A stretch of DNA of 47,299 nt from Geobacter sp. UBA6151. Its GTDB lineage: Bacteria; Desulfobacterota; Desulfuromonadia; Geobacterales; Pseudopelobacteraceae. A program made the position numbers and the translations under genes. The DNA is taken from contig DIUT01000001.1 of the NCBI GenBank assembly GCA_002423105.1, positions 1 through 47,299 of the forward strand, given 5' to 3'. This document shows positions 1 through 9,014 of this stretch, in pieces; position 1 is the stretch's first letter, and every line of letters starts with the position of its first letter. The notes under the pieces were generated by a model, which saw only the letters and a list, made by a program, of their open reading frames with translations, did not search any database and was not told the DNA's origin.

Positions 1-238
1 GGGCGTAGGTGGTGGGAAAGGCGGCAAAGGTGGCGCCGCCGGCAGTGATCAGCCAGACTTCGTTGCCGTCCCAGACCGGCCCCAGCGTGTTGATCAGCAC
101 CCGTTTTTCAGTGTCATTTTTAGCCAGCATTCCGGACAGAAAGCCGGTGCCCAGCACAAAACCGTCCAGCATGAAATAGACTGCCCACAATACGCCCCAC
201 AGTACGAACCAGATGATCTGGAATGCAGAAATATCCAT
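1..238 (-). CDS. cydB: Cytochrome bd quinol oxidase subunit II (N-terminal part)
   Basis: This is the start of CydB, the partner subunit of CydA in the membrane-bound bd-type terminal oxidase, which reduces O2 to water with quinol at high affinity. The ATG at 238 follows the cydA stop by 3 nt, with a GGAGGGGA ribosome site lying over the cydA end, so the two are translationally coupled. The first 79 residues are visible. They hold the first membrane helix (FVLWGVLWAVYFMLDGF, with the DGF signature) and the WDGNEVWL motif typical of CydB. The gene continues beyond position 1, so its C-terminus cannot be judged. The family assignment rests on these motifs and on the cydA neighbour. Confidence 0.93.
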   Translation of the reverse strand, partial: MDISAFQIIWFVLWGVLWAVYFMLDGFVLGTGFLSGMLAKNDTEKRVLINTLGPVWDGNEVWLITAGGATFAAFPTTYA

Positions 239-241
239 GAG

Positions 242-1588
242 TTATCCCCTCCCTTCAACGTTAACGATAGCGGAAAGATCTTTGTCCGGTCCTTTTTTAG
301 CATATTTGACCAGCAGGTAGATATCAATGACGCCAAGGATGCCATAGAGCACGGTAAAGCCCAGCAGAGACAGGGCTACCTGTGTGGCAGTGATGGATTT
401 GGAAACAGCATCGGCGGTTTTCAGCACACCGTACACAATCCAGGGTTGTCGTCCCAGTTCAGCCACCAGCCAGCCAAATTGCTGAGCCAGGTAGGGTGCG
501 GGGATGGCGAAGACCATGATGGTCAGAAACCAGCGATACTGTTCAAAATTCTGTTTGCGGATGAGAATCATCCCCAGCAGGCTGGCAATGATCATGAAGG
601 TGCCGATGCCGACCATCAGGCGGAAGCTGAGGAAGGTGGGAGTGACCGGAGGACGCAGCTCTTTGGGAAAGTCCTTCAATCCCTTTATCTCGGAGTTGGG
701 GTCTTTGAAAGCCAGGAAACTGAGGGCATTGGGAACACAGACTCCTTCTACGGCATTGCGCTCATTGGCCGGATCAGGAAAAAGCAGCAGGTTCATCCCC
801 ACGCCGCGCTGGGTTTCCCATTGCGCTTCCATGGCGGCGAACTTGGCAGGCTGTGTTCTGGCAATTTCAACGGCATGGAAGTCGCCAGTCAGGGCTACGC
901 CCAGCGAAGAAACAAAGGCCCACGTTGCAGCCAGTTTGAATGAACGCTTGAAAAAATCATTTTCGTTATTTCTCAGCAGGTGCCAGGCGGAAACCCCCAT
1001 AATCACAAAAGCTGCCAGTGCATAGCCGGAAAGCAGGGTGTGGCCGAATTTGATCCAGCCGTAGGGGTTGGTCAACACCGCCAGAAAGTCATCCATCTCG
1101 GCCCGGTTGTTGCGGATGACATAGCCCACCGGGTTCTGCATCCAGGCGTTGGCCAGCAGGATAATCAGCGCGGATATGTTGGTGGCGATGGCAGCCAGCC
1201 AGATACTTGCCAGGTGGGCTTTTTTGGAGATTTTATTCCAGCCGAAAATCCAGACGCCGATGAATACAGATTCCAGAAAGAAGGCCAGGGTCGCTTCAAT
1301 AGCCAAAGGCGCGCCGAAGATGTCACCCACATAACGGGCATACTCCGACCAGTTCATGCCGAACTGGAACTCCATGGTAATGCCGGTGACAACGCCCAGG
1401 GCAAAGTTGATCAGAAACAGTTTGCCCCAGAATTTGGTCATACGTAACCAGGTTTCGTCGCCGGTCATCACGTACCTGGTCTGCATCCAGGCTGTCAGTA
1501 TGGACAAACCCAGGGTAAGAGGGACAAATATCCAGTGAAACATGCATGTTGCTGCAAACTGCAACTGACTGAGGGTGACTACGTTCAT
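242..1588 (-). CDS. cydA: Cytochrome bd quinol oxidase subunit I
   Basis: CydA carries the three hemes (b558, b595, d) and the quinol site of the bd oxidase in the cytoplasmic membrane. The start at 1588 (MNVVTLSQLQF) is chosen because GGGGAGGAA lies just upstream; a longer frame adds 16 residues with no support. The protein has 448 aa. Visible family residues are His18 in the first helix (matching the E. coli b595 ligand His19), Glu98 and Glu106 (proton channel / heme d region, E. coli Glu99 and Glu107), His183 (b558 ligand, E. coli His186) and the GRQPW motif near the quinol loop. At 448 aa it is much shorter than the 522-aa E. coli protein, which fits the short-Q-loop class. It is first in a cydAB unit and follows cydDC with 273 nt between, so it probably has its own promoter. 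An anaerobe-type genome would use it for O2 detoxification or microaerobic respiration (inference). Confidence 0.96.
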   Translation of the reverse strand: MNVVTLSQLQFAATCMFHWIFVPLTLGLSILTAWMQTRYVMTGDETWLRMTKFWGKLFLINFALGVVTGITMEFQFGMNWSEYARYVGDIFGAPLAIEATLAFFLESVFIGVWIFGWNKISKKAHLASIWLAAIATNISALIILLANAWMQNPVGYVIRNNRAEMDDFLAVLTNPYGWIKFGHTLLSGYALAAFVIMGVSAWHLLRNNENDFFKRSFKLAATWAFVSSLGVALTGDFHAVEIARTQPAKFAAMEAQWETQRGVGMNLLLFPDPANERNAVEGVCVPNALSFLAFKDPNSEIKGLKDFPKELRPPVTPTFLSFRLMVGIGTFMIIASLLGMILIRKQNFEQYRWFLTIMVFAIPAPYLAQQFGWLVAELGRQPWIVYGVLKTADAVSKSITATQVALSLLGFTVLYGILGVIDIYLLVKYAKKGPDKDLSAIVNVEGRG

Positions 1589-1651
1589 ACTTCCTCCCCG
1601 CGCTGAATTTACACCACATATATGGACATGCGGCAAGGCTGATTTTTGACA

Positions 1652-1679
1652 ATTTTATCGCTATTTTTCGAAGAGTCAA
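1652..1679 (-). promoter_or_regulatory. Predicted sigma70 promoter for cydAB
   Basis: On the minus strand a TTGACT box (1679-1674) and a TAAAAT box (1657-1652) are separated by 16 nt and lie about 65 nt upstream of the cydA start. A second, weaker candidate (TTGACA at 1828-1823) lies nearer the cydC stop. The 273-nt gap 1589-1861 is AT-rich and holds nothing else I can support. No clear FNR or ArcA site was recognised. Confidence 0.5.
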
Positions 1680-1861
1680 TTCTGCTAAAATACAGGTAAA
1701 TTGTGGCTTGGCGGTAACCGTTTGATTTTAAGAGGTTATTTTTTATAAACGATTTTAGAAAACGGGGATTACATAAAAAGATAAATAAGACAGATTTTGT
1801 CTTTAATCCTGTGCGGCGCTATTGTCAACAAAAAATTACAGGCAGGCTTATGTCAGACAAA

Positions 1862-3508
1862 TCAAAGAGGGATTACAGCATCAGCGAGCTTTAGACAGGC
1901 AGGGCGGTGGCTGACAACCAGCATGGTCAGCCCCCCGGAAGAACGTTTCTTGCGTTGTATGAGGCGCGAAACCACGTCGCGCTCCGTTGCGGCGTCCAGG
2001 CCTTCGGTGGGCTCGTCCAAAAGCAGGATAGGAGCCTGTTTCAGCAGGGCACGGGCAAGGGCAATACGTCGGGCTTCTCCGCCGGAAACCGCTGAGGCAT
2101 TACTGCCTATCAGTGTATCCAGCCCCTGTGGCAGTCCGGCCACCCAGAGGTCCAGGGCGCTGTCCTCAAGTGCAGCCCGTAACTGCTCATCATCGGCCGC
2201 CGGGTTTCCCAGCAGCAGATTGTCGCGGAAGGTGCCGTTAAACAGGTGGGGGCGCTGCGGAACCGCCGCAATCATGGCAAGCACGGTTTCCCTGGACAAA
2301 TCGCGCAGCTCGATGCCGCCCACAGTAATGCTTCCCGCGTAGTCGCGGAAACGAAGCAGCAGTTCAAGCAGCAGGCTTTTGCCGGTGCCGCTGGGGCCGG
2401 TCAGTACAAGGCTTCCACCCTGGGGCAGATCGAAGGAAACATCACGGAGAACCGGTATCCCCTGAAGATAGGCAGCGGAGACGTTCCTGAAGCAGATGCC
2501 GTTGTGGTGTGGCTGCTGGTGGACAAGGGGAGTGGCCGGAACAGGTAGGGGAGTATCGGCCAGTTTAAAGATGCGGCGGGCTGATTCCTGTGCAGCAGGC
2601 ATCAGGTGCAGTGCCGCCGGAAGCTGGCCGGCCGCTTCGAATATGGCTGCGCAGAACAGCAGCAGCATCACCAGATGGGGGCCGGTTAGCTGCTGGGAAT
2701 GTACCTGCATGCTGCCGATCAGCAGCACAAAGGCACCACCGCACCCGGCGAGCAGGGCCATACCGCCAGTTGCAAGGCCGTTGATGCGGCCCAAACGCTT
2801 CTGCTCCGCAACAAGCAGTTCAGACAATCCATCCACAACCGCTGCCTGGCGATCAACCGCCCCCAGCAGTATCAACTCTTCGATCCCCTGTGCCCCCTCG
2901 GTCACCTTGTTGCGAAGTGCGGCAGCCAGCGCTGCGGATTTTCGGCCCGGCTCCTCGGAGAAGCGGCGGATCAGTATGGGCAGACCAGCTCCGGCAAGGG
3001 AGAGAAAAAGCAGCATGACCAGGGCGGACGGGGGGCTGAACCAGAGCAGGAACAGCAGTGCCGCAGCAATGGAAACGGTTCCCACGGCAAGGGGCGCAAG
3101 GATTTTCAGGTAAAGGGTTTCCAGGGCATCGACATCGGCCCTGAGTCTTCCGGCCACATCGCCGCCCGCATGGCGCTCCAGGCCGGCCGGGGCCAGCGGC
3201 TCAAGCCGTTTGAACAGCCAGACCCGCAGTTCCGCAAGAATTCTGAAGGTTGCCGAGTGGGTGACCAGCCGTTCCCCGTAGCGGCCCACGGTTCTGGCAA
3301 TGGCCAGAAAACGGATGGCTGCCGAAGGGAAGAAGTAGTTAAAGGCCGTGCCGCTCTGGCCTGCAACGGCCATGGAGGCGATAAACCAGCCGGAAATCGC
3401 CATCAGCAGGGAATTGGCGGCGATCACCAGTACCCCCAGGATGACGCCCGCCGCCATCCAGGGCCACTGTTTGCGGGATAGGTTCAGGAAGCGGCCAACG
3501 AAGGTCAT
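1862..3508 (-). CDS. cydC: Thiol reductant ABC exporter subunit CydC
   Basis: CydC is one half of the heterodimeric CydDC ABC transporter, which exports cysteine/glutathione to the periplasm and is required for assembly of cytochrome bd. The 548-aa protein has an N-terminal six-helix membrane domain (about residues 15-310) and a C-terminal ATPase. The ATPase shows Walker A GPSGTGKS (371-378), signature VSGGE (474-478), Walker B LLLDE (495-499) and an H-loop His534. The start overlaps the cydD stop by 4 nt (ATGA), so translation is coupled. The cydAB genes lie directly downstream on the same strand, which supports the CydC call over a generic MsbA-like exporter. Confidence 0.93.
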   Translation of the reverse strand: MTFVGRFLNLSRKQWPWMAAGVILGVLVIAANSLLMAISGWFIASMAVAGQSGTAFNYFFPSAAIRFLAIARTVGRYGERLVTHSATFRILAELRVWLFKRLEPLAPAGLERHAGGDVAGRLRADVDALETLYLKILAPLAVGTVSIAAALLFLLWFSPPSALVMLLFLSLAGAGLPILIRRFSEEPGRKSAALAAALRNKVTEGAQGIEELILLGAVDRQAAVVDGLSELLVAEQKRLGRINGLATGGMALLAGCGGAFVLLIGSMQVHSQQLTGPHLVMLLLFCAAIFEAAGQLPAALHLMPAAQESARRIFKLADTPLPVPATPLVHQQPHHNGICFRNVSAAYLQGIPVLRDVSFDLPQGGSLVLTGPSGTGKSLLLELLLRFRDYAGSITVGGIELRDLSRETVLAMIAAVPQRPHLFNGTFRDNLLLGNPAADDEQLRAALEDSALDLWVAGLPQGLDTLIGSNASAVSGGEARRIALARALLKQAPILLLDEPTEGLDAATERDVVSRLIQRKKRSSGGLTMLVVSHRPACLKLADAVIPL

Positions 3509-5235
3509 CGGAAAGCCTCCCCGGCTGCCAGGAACTCCGCTGTCGAAAGCACCCGTTCAATGCGGCCGTCGATCATCTCCGCCACCCGCTCAGTCGCGGC
3601 AATGGTCTGCTCCCGATGGCTGATGACCAGTACGGTCTTGTCCCGCGCCAGCCGTCGCAGTGCCAGGCAGACCAGACGCTCGTTTTCCGGATCAAGCCCT
3701 GCCGTCGGCTCGTCCAGCACGATAAGCGTAGCCTTGCGGATGTATGACCGCGCCAGGGCCAGGCGTTTTAGCTCGCCACCGGACAGACCGGCGCCCCGGT
3801 CGCCGAGCAGCGTCTCAAGGCCGTGGGGCAGCTGGCGGACGATCTGCTCAGCGGCGGCAGCTTCAAGGGCGTTATGGATCTCCTGCTCCGAGGCGTCAGG
3901 TCGCCCCAGCAGAAGGTTTTCACGCACCGTTCCCGCAGTAAAATACGGAGCCTGGGGTACCCAGGCCAGCCGGGACCGCCAGGCGTCCGGGTCAAGCAGG
4001 GTCAGGTCCTGGCCATTGATCAGGATGCGTCCTGCCTCAGGTCTGATCATGCCCACCAGCAACCGGGCCAGGGTGGTCTTGCCTGCTCCGCTGACACCGG
4101 CCAGGGCGGTGATACTGCCTGCCGGAAGTTCAAGATTTACATTGCTTACGCCTCCCCGGTTGCCGCCATAGCGGAACGAAACCCCTTCAAAGCGCACGGC
4201 GGGAGGCGTTGCAGGAGGTACCAGGTTTCCCGCAAACCCTTGGGGCAGCGGTCTGGCCAGCAGGGGCATGATCCGTTCAGCGGCAGCCACTCCCTGCATG
4301 CGGGAGTGATAGGAGAGTCCCAGGTTACGCAGCGGCAGATAGAATTCCGGCGCCATAAGCAGAATGAAGAGCCCTTCCTGCAACGAAAGGATGCCCCACA
4401 GCAGCCTGAAACCGATAATGACCGCCACCAGCGCTGTGCCCACCGTTGCGAAAAACTCCAGGGCGAATGCCGAGAGAAAAGCCACCCGCAACACGGACAT
4501 GGTGGCACTGCGGTACTCCTCCGACACCCTGGCAACCGCCTCGGCTTCCCGTTTTGCCGCGCCAAAAATGATCAGATCCGGCAAGCCCTGCACCAGATCC
4601 AGCAAATGCCCGGCCATGCGGGAAAGACGGCTCCACTGGCGGCGATGCAGCTTCTCGGAACCGCGGCCGATGAGGATCATGAACAGGGGGATGCAGGGGG
4701 CGGAAAACAGCAGGACAAGGCCCGAGCGCCACTCGGAAGGGACAATGATGATCAGGAACAGGAGCGGCAGGATCGCCGCCAGACATAGCTGGGGGAGAAA
4801 ACGGGTGAAATAGTGTTCAAGCTCGTCAACCCCTTTGGTGACGGTTTCAATCAGCGGAGCGGTTTCATCGCCGACCAGACCGGCCGGTCCCAGGGCCTGG
4901 ATTTTACGGTAGAGCCTGCTGCGGATGGACTGTTTGACCCTGGCTGCGGCTGCCGCCGAGGTATGTTCCAGGAGGTATGAGCAAAAGCCACGCCCCGTTG
5001 CCAGCAGCACCAGCAGCGCGGCAAGGGGCAGCACTGCCGCCAGCCCTTCAACGTGCATGACCACACGGTCACAGGCGGTTGCCAGCAGCCGTGCCTGAAA
5101 CACCACAATCAGTCCGATGCCAATGGACAGTAACACGACAACCAGCAGCAAGCCGCGGATGTTTCGCGCTTCCGCCAGCAAGCCGCGCTCCGCGCCGCTA
5201 CCCTGTTGTGCCGTGCCGCCGGACTGTTCAGTCAT
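3505..5235 (-). CDS. cydD: Thiol reductant ABC exporter subunit CydD
   Basis: CydD is the other half of the CydDC exporter. The 576-aa protein begins with a hydrophilic stretch of about 27 residues, then a membrane domain (about 30-320). The ATP-binding domain has Walker A GVSGAGKT (380-387), LSGGE (484-488), Walker B IVLDE (505-509) and an ISHRE H-loop. The ATG at 5235 has no good ribosome site. It lies 27 nt after the stop of the DUF4139 gene, so it may depend on read-through from the upstream genes. Order on the minus strand is cydD, cydC, cydA, cydB. Confidence 0.92.
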   Translation of the reverse strand: MTEQSGGTAQQGSGAERGLLAEARNIRGLLLVVVLLSIGIGLIVVFQARLLATACDRVVMHVEGLAAVLPLAALLVLLATGRGFCSYLLEHTSAAAAARVKQSIRSRLYRKIQALGPAGLVGDETAPLIETVTKGVDELEHYFTRFLPQLCLAAILPLLFLIIIVPSEWRSGLVLLFSAPCIPLFMILIGRGSEKLHRRQWSRLSRMAGHLLDLVQGLPDLIIFGAAKREAEAVARVSEEYRSATMSVLRVAFLSAFALEFFATVGTALVAVIIGFRLLWGILSLQEGLFILLMAPEFYLPLRNLGLSYHSRMQGVAAAERIMPLLARPLPQGFAGNLVPPATPPAVRFEGVSFRYGGNRGGVSNVNLELPAGSITALAGVSGAGKTTLARLLVGMIRPEAGRILINGQDLTLLDPDAWRSRLAWVPQAPYFTAGTVRENLLLGRPDASEQEIHNALEAAAAEQIVRQLPHGLETLLGDRGAGLSGGELKRLALARSYIRKATLIVLDEPTAGLDPENERLVCLALRRLARDKTVLVISHREQTIAATERVAEMIDGRIERVLSTAEFLAAGEAFR

Positions 5236-5262
5236 ACCATGCCGTTCTTGCCGGATGCGGCA

Positions 5263-6240
5263 TCAGGGGGACTTGACGTTTGCGGCAGCGTCCAGGGCAA
5301 GCGCGGGCAGGATCACGGTTCCCAGATACTCTTCCCTGCTGTAGACAACCGCTTCACCAGCCATAAGATGAGCACCGGTACTGTTTTTGATGGTGAAAGA
5401 AAAAACCGGCAGAGGGCTGCTTGCAACCTGCTCCTGCTCCACCGGCAGACGCCATTCAGCAATACGCGGCAACGTGCCTGTCGGCAGCGGCAACAGTTGT
5501 TGTGGTTGCCCGCCTGCCAGGGAAGTGGAAGCGACTTTTGTAACAAACCCCTCCGGCACAGCGGTGGTCTGGGCCAGCAGTATCAACTGGGCCGTTTTGT
5601 CACTCTGCAGGCGGATCTCGTAACGGGGCTTCCAGCCACCATCAGCCAGCACCGCTGCAACCTTGATACGTGTCGTTGGGGCCGATGTCATGATCCGGGC
5701 CGTTGGACCGTTGGTGACAGACTTTTGTACCTGGGCAAGCTTTGTCTCAACCCGCTTCAAATCCTGAACTGTACGACGGCGGGCCGTAAAAACCGCCTCC
5801 AATTGGGCAATGGCGAACTCAGTGCCCTGGCGGACCGAAGTCAGAGGATCAGGATTGGTCTTTGTCTTGCGTGGCGCCTTTGAACTCTGGGATTTGGCTG
5901 CTGCCGCAAAAATATCTTCACGGGTATCAAGCGCTTTCATCCGGTCTTCAAGGCGGTTTTTCTGCTCGATCAGGTTATCAAGCTCTTTCTGCTGGCGATC
6001 AGGAACCCGGTATGGCAACAGCTCAACCCGCTCCACCCTGCCAGTATCAAGCGGTTTAACCCTCAGACTGTTCTCTCTGATCGGCGCAGGCAGCGTCACC
6101 TCCGCCACTCCCTTGCGTGCCGTTGCTTCAATCTCGACCAGCAGGCCATCACTGAACGCCGTCACCTCACGCTGCGCAGCAAAAACAGCAGGTGTTGCGA
6201 CAAAAAAAGTCAGAACAAAAAGCAGGATATCCGGCCTCAT
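5263..6240 (-). CDS. Secreted DUF4139/MuiA-like protein
   Basis: The 325-aa protein starts with a typical signal peptide (MRPDILLFVLTFFVATPAVFA, cleavage near 21), so it should be periplasmic. A coiled-coil stretch rich in Glu, Lys and Gln covers about residues 80-110. The region around 195-215 (VLADGGWKPRYEIRL) has the W.P.Y.(I/L)RL pattern seen in DUF4139 / mucoidy-inhibitor MuiA-like proteins, where it starts the beta-rich domain. Family members often exceed 500 aa, so this is a short version. Function is unknown. Its ATG shares one base with the stop of the EVE-domain gene (TGATG), implying coupled translation. cydD follows after 27 nt. The family call is moderate; the secretion call is stronger. 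Confidence 0.65.
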   Translation of the reverse strand: MRPDILLFVLTFFVATPAVFAAQREVTAFSDGLLVEIEATARKGVAEVTLPAPIRENSLRVKPLDTGRVERVELLPYRVPDRQQKELDNLIEQKNRLEDRMKALDTREDIFAAAAKSQSSKAPRKTKTNPDPLTSVRQGTEFAIAQLEAVFTARRRTVQDLKRVETKLAQVQKSVTNGPTARIMTSAPTTRIKVAAVLADGGWKPRYEIRLQSDKTAQLILLAQTTAVPEGFVTKVASTSLAGGQPQQLLPLPTGTLPRIAEWRLPVEQEQVASSPLPVFSFTIKNSTGAHLMAGEAVVYSREEYLGTVILPALALDAAANVKSP

Positions 6241-6701
6241 CAGATGCCTCCCATCTGCAGAATGATGTGGAACTGCTCTTCAGTTACCGGCTGGACTGAC
6301 AAACGGCTGCGATTCAAAAGCGGCATGCCGGAAAGCAGCGGATTGGAGCGGATGGCGGCAAGGGTGACGGCAGGAACAATAGCCCGATCAGCTTTCACAT
6401 CAACCATGTACCAGATCGGATTATCAGGCGTTGACTTGGGATCAAAGTGATCGCTGGACGGATCGAGGGCCGTGTGGTCCGGGTAGCCCGCCCGCACAAC
6501 GGTGCAGAGTCCCACCACGGCCGGTTCCGGGATGGAGCTGTGGTAGAACAGAACCCGGTCTCCGCTCTGGATGTCGTCGCGCAGAAAATTGCGAGCCTGA
6601 AAGTTGCGCACCCCGTCCCAGTGCTCAACGGCATGGGGACGGGATTGCAGGTCGCTGAAGGAGAAACAGGAAGGTTCGGATTTGAAAAGCCAGTAACGCA
6701 T
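6240..6701 (-). CDS. EVE-domain protein
   Basis: A 153-aa protein made of a single EVE domain, the PUA-like fold related to human THYN1 that is thought to bind modified bases in DNA or RNA. The diagnostic start is MRYWLFKSEP, followed by WDGVRNFQARNFLRD and the GDRVLFYHS strand. The C-terminal part (LLNRSRLSVQPVTEEQF) is also typical. The ATG at 6701 is preferred over an upstream in-frame TTG because AGGGGAG lies 9 nt before it. Length and end match the family. EVE proteins are common in conflict and modification contexts, but nothing here ties this one to a system. It follows the DUF1015 gene, with a 120-nt palindrome filling the gap. Confidence 0.9.
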   Translation of the reverse strand: MRYWLFKSEPSCFSFSDLQSRPHAVEHWDGVRNFQARNFLRDDIQSGDRVLFYHSSIPEPAVVGLCTVVRAGYPDHTALDPSSDHFDPKSTPDNPIWYMVDVKADRAIVPAVTLAAIRSNPLLSGMPLLNRSRLSVQPVTEEQFHIILQMGGI

Positions 6702-6720
6702 AAAAAACAACTCCCCTGTA

Positions 6721-6840
6721 AGAACGAGGATTTTTTCGCGAGATCAAGGCTGTCGAAGGAGTGCGCGGAGGCGTACTGGCAGGTACGCCGCACAAGCGCG
6801 ACTGAAGACTTACGCAGATATCGCGGAAAAAGACCGTTCC
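6721..6840 (-). repeat. Palindromic element, type B copy 1
   Basis: A 120-nt imperfect palindrome fills the space between the DUF1015 stop codon (6841-6843) and the EVE-gene ribosome site. Ends read GGAACGGTCTTTTTCCGCG (minus strand, from 6840) and AGAACGAGGATTTTTTCGCG (plus strand, from 6721), which pair imperfectly. The central core, GCGGAGGCGTAC, five bases, GGTACGCCGCACAAG, is centred at 6780, the midpoint of the unit. The same core and placement recur at 17202-17322, 20421-20543 and 42755-42960. Confidence 0.8.
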
Positions 6841-8082
6841 TTACGACAGCAAATGCACGAACAGACCGCTTCTCAGCTTCGGTTCAAACCAGGTGGATTT
6901 CGGGGGCATGATCCGGTCCTCGTCGGACAGCTCCATCAGTTCGGTGATGGAGGTGGGGTGCATGGAGAAAGCCACGCTGTATTCACCGCTGTCCACCAGC
7001 CGCACCAGCTCCTCAACACCGCGGATACCGCCCACAAAGTTGATCCGCTTGTCGGTGCGGGGGTTCTCGATGCCCAGCACCGGAGCCAGCAGGTTGTTCT
7101 GCAGGATGGAGACATCCAGACGCCCAACGGTGTCGCGTTCGTCAATCAGTGCCGCTTTCGGTGTCAGGCAATACCAGGCGCCTGCCAGATACATGCCGAA
7201 CTGGTGGCGCTGTTGCGGGGCAAACGCCGTTTCAACCGGTTCTAGGTCAAAACCGGCGCCAAGTCGCTCCAGAAACGCCTGCGGGGCCAGTCCGTTCAAA
7301 TCCTTGACCACCCGGTTGTAAGGCATGATGTTCAACTGACTTTCCGGGAAGATAACTGTGAGGAAGTGATTGTACTCCTCATCTCCGGTATGGCCCGCAT
7401 TGGCGGCCTTGCGCAGGTCGCGCACCCGTGAAGCGGCGGCGCTACGATGATGGCCGTCGGCCACATACAGGCAGGGGATGGCGGCAAACAGCGCAGTCAG
7501 GCGATCAATCACCTCCTGGTCAGGCACCACCCACAGCGTGTGGGAGACTCCGTCGGCCGTGACAAAATGGTAATCCGGCTGCTCAAATGCGGCGCTGGCC
7601 AGAATCCCCTCCACCTCGGGGTTGGAGCGAAAAATGTAGAACACCGGCTCGTCGTTGGCATCCAGGGTGTCCACATGCTTCACCCGGTCCTCTTCCTTGT
7701 CGGCCCTGGTCTGCTCATGTTTCTTGATTACTCCGGACTGATAGTCATCCACCGCCGAACAGGCCACCAGACCGGTCTGGGTTACCGCTCCCATCCGTTG
7801 CCGGTAAATGTAATAGCAGGGGGCCGGGTCCTGGATCAGCACCCGCCGGTTGATGAAATCCAGCAGATTGGTCCGGCCCTGCTGGTGCACCAGATCATCG
7901 TACGGGTCCACGGAAGCGGGCAGGTCGATTTCCGGACGGGACACATGCAGGAATGAATCGGGGCTGCCCGCCGCCATTTTGCGGGCCTCCTCGACATCCA
8001 TGACATCATAGGGCAGCGAGGCTACCTTGGCAGCCAGATGGATCGGCGGGCGAAGCGCCATGAACGGTCTGATACGAGCCAT
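6841..8082 (-). CDS. DUF1015 family protein
   Basis: A 413-aa protein of the DUF1015 family, recognisable from the opening MARIRPFMALRPP, the LPYDVM segment, the FLHVSRPEID stretch and the central YVADGHHRSAAA motif. ADGHHR is the most conserved block of the family. Some archaeal relatives have been linked to ADP-dependent free-serine kinase activity (SerK), which shares the ParB-like DGHHR motif; whether this protein does the same is not shown. It is cytoplasmic, with no signal or membrane segment. AGGAGAG lies well placed upstream of the ATG. It follows the NlpC/P60 gene with an 18-nt gap. Confidence 0.85.
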   Translation of the reverse strand: MARIRPFMALRPPIHLAAKVASLPYDVMDVEEARKMAAGSPDSFLHVSRPEIDLPASVDPYDDLVHQQGRTNLLDFINRRVLIQDPAPCYYIYRQRMGAVTQTGLVACSAVDDYQSGVIKKHEQTRADKEEDRVKHVDTLDANDEPVFYIFRSNPEVEGILASAAFEQPDYHFVTADGVSHTLWVVPDQEVIDRLTALFAAIPCLYVADGHHRSAAASRVRDLRKAANAGHTGDEEYNHFLTVIFPESQLNIMPYNRVVKDLNGLAPQAFLERLGAGFDLEPVETAFAPQQRHQFGMYLAGAWYCLTPKAALIDERDTVGRLDVSILQNNLLAPVLGIENPRTDKRINFVGGIRGVEELVRLVDSGEYSVAFSMHPTSITELMELSDEDRIMPPKSTWFEPKLRSGLFVHLLS

Positions 8083-8100
8083 AGTTTCTAACTCTCCTGT

Positions 8101-9009
8101 TTACTGGATGTAACGTCTGGCGCCCACGAAGCGGCGCTCAAAGTATGATTCGTCAATGGAAGCGGTCTTGATGTCCTCGCCCCGTTTTGGCGCATGGACG
8201 AACTTGCCGTTGCCCACGTAAATCCCCACATGGTTGATGGAGGACTCCGAAGCGCCGAAGAAGACCAGATCGCCGTCGCGCAGGCTGTCTTTTTCAACCG
8301 GGTTGCCGACCTTGAACTGTTCGCGGGAGGTGCGGGGGATGCTGATGCCGCACAGGTTGTACACGGCGCGGGTGAAGCCGCTGCAATCCATGCCGTCCAC
8401 CACGGTATTGCCGCCCCACTGGTACGGTATGCCGATGAAGCGCTCGGCGGTGCGGGCGGCAATGAAGCCCATATCCCGTTCTCCCGGCCTGGTTGCGGGC
8501 GGCTTTGCCGTTCCCGGCTCATCCACCGGCAAGCCCAGTTCGTTGGTGCGTGCCGTTTGCGGGGGCTTGTAGCCGGGCAATCTGGTGTCCGTTGATGTGC
8601 GCGGCGGCGCAAAAGATTTGGGGCTGGTGAATACCACCTCGTTGGGCGGGGCGATGTAGTAGCTGCTGATCAGCTTTTGCGCCACCAGCCGGTTGGCGGT
8701 GGCCCGCGCCTTTTCCTTGCTGGGAAAGTCACCGAAGCGGACGGCGTAGATGCCGTTGTCCTTGCGGTAGTAAAACGCTTCAATCCCCTTGGATTGCAGC
8801 TGATTGGTAAAGCGTTCGGCGTTCTTCACATCGGAAAAGGCCCCCATCTGGATGGCGAATCCCAGGCTGCTGACCCCCTTGGCATATTTGACGCTGCTGC
8901 CGGTTTTTTGCTCAAGGGCGCGGATTCCGGCGGGCTTCGCGCAGCCCGGAGAGGCTGCGAAAACCATGATCATTACGGTAATGACACCTGTCTGTACGGA
9001 TCGTTGCAT
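8101..9009 (-). CDS. SPOR-domain NlpC/P60 peptidoglycan hydrolase
   Basis: A 302-aa exported protein. A hydrophobic N-terminus ends in SPGC, which is not a canonical lipobox, so I call a signal peptide and leave lipidation open. Residues about 45-125 form a SPOR domain (GFAIQMGAFSDVKNAERF, then IYAVRFGDFPSKEKA), which binds septal peptidoglycan. The C-terminal NlpC/P60 domain has the catalytic Cys at about 209 (MDCSGFTR), His at about 260 (NHVGIYVG) and a third polar residue His at about 272. It should cleave gamma-D-Glu to diamino-acid peptide bonds. The start at 9009 is preferred over 9015 because GAGGAG is then 8 nt away. The gene begins 5 nt after the prfB stop. Confidence 0.9.
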   Translation of the reverse strand: MQRSVQTGVITVMIMVFAASPGCAKPAGIRALEQKTGSSVKYAKGVSSLGFAIQMGAFSDVKNAERFTNQLQSKGIEAFYYRKDNGIYAVRFGDFPSKEKARATANRLVAQKLISSYYIAPPNEVVFTSPKSFAPPRTSTDTRLPGYKPPQTARTNELGLPVDEPGTAKPPATRPGERDMGFIAARTAERFIGIPYQWGGNTVVDGMDCSGFTRAVYNLCGISIPRTSREQFKVGNPVEKDSLRDGDLVFFGASESSINHVGIYVGNGKFVHAPKRGEDIKTASIDESYFERRFVGARRYIQ

Positions 9010-9014
9010 AGGCA

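Noticed and set aside
94..345. Minus-strand 83-aa frame over the cydA/cydB junction
   Set aside because: Out of frame with two clear cytochrome bd genes; pure shadow.
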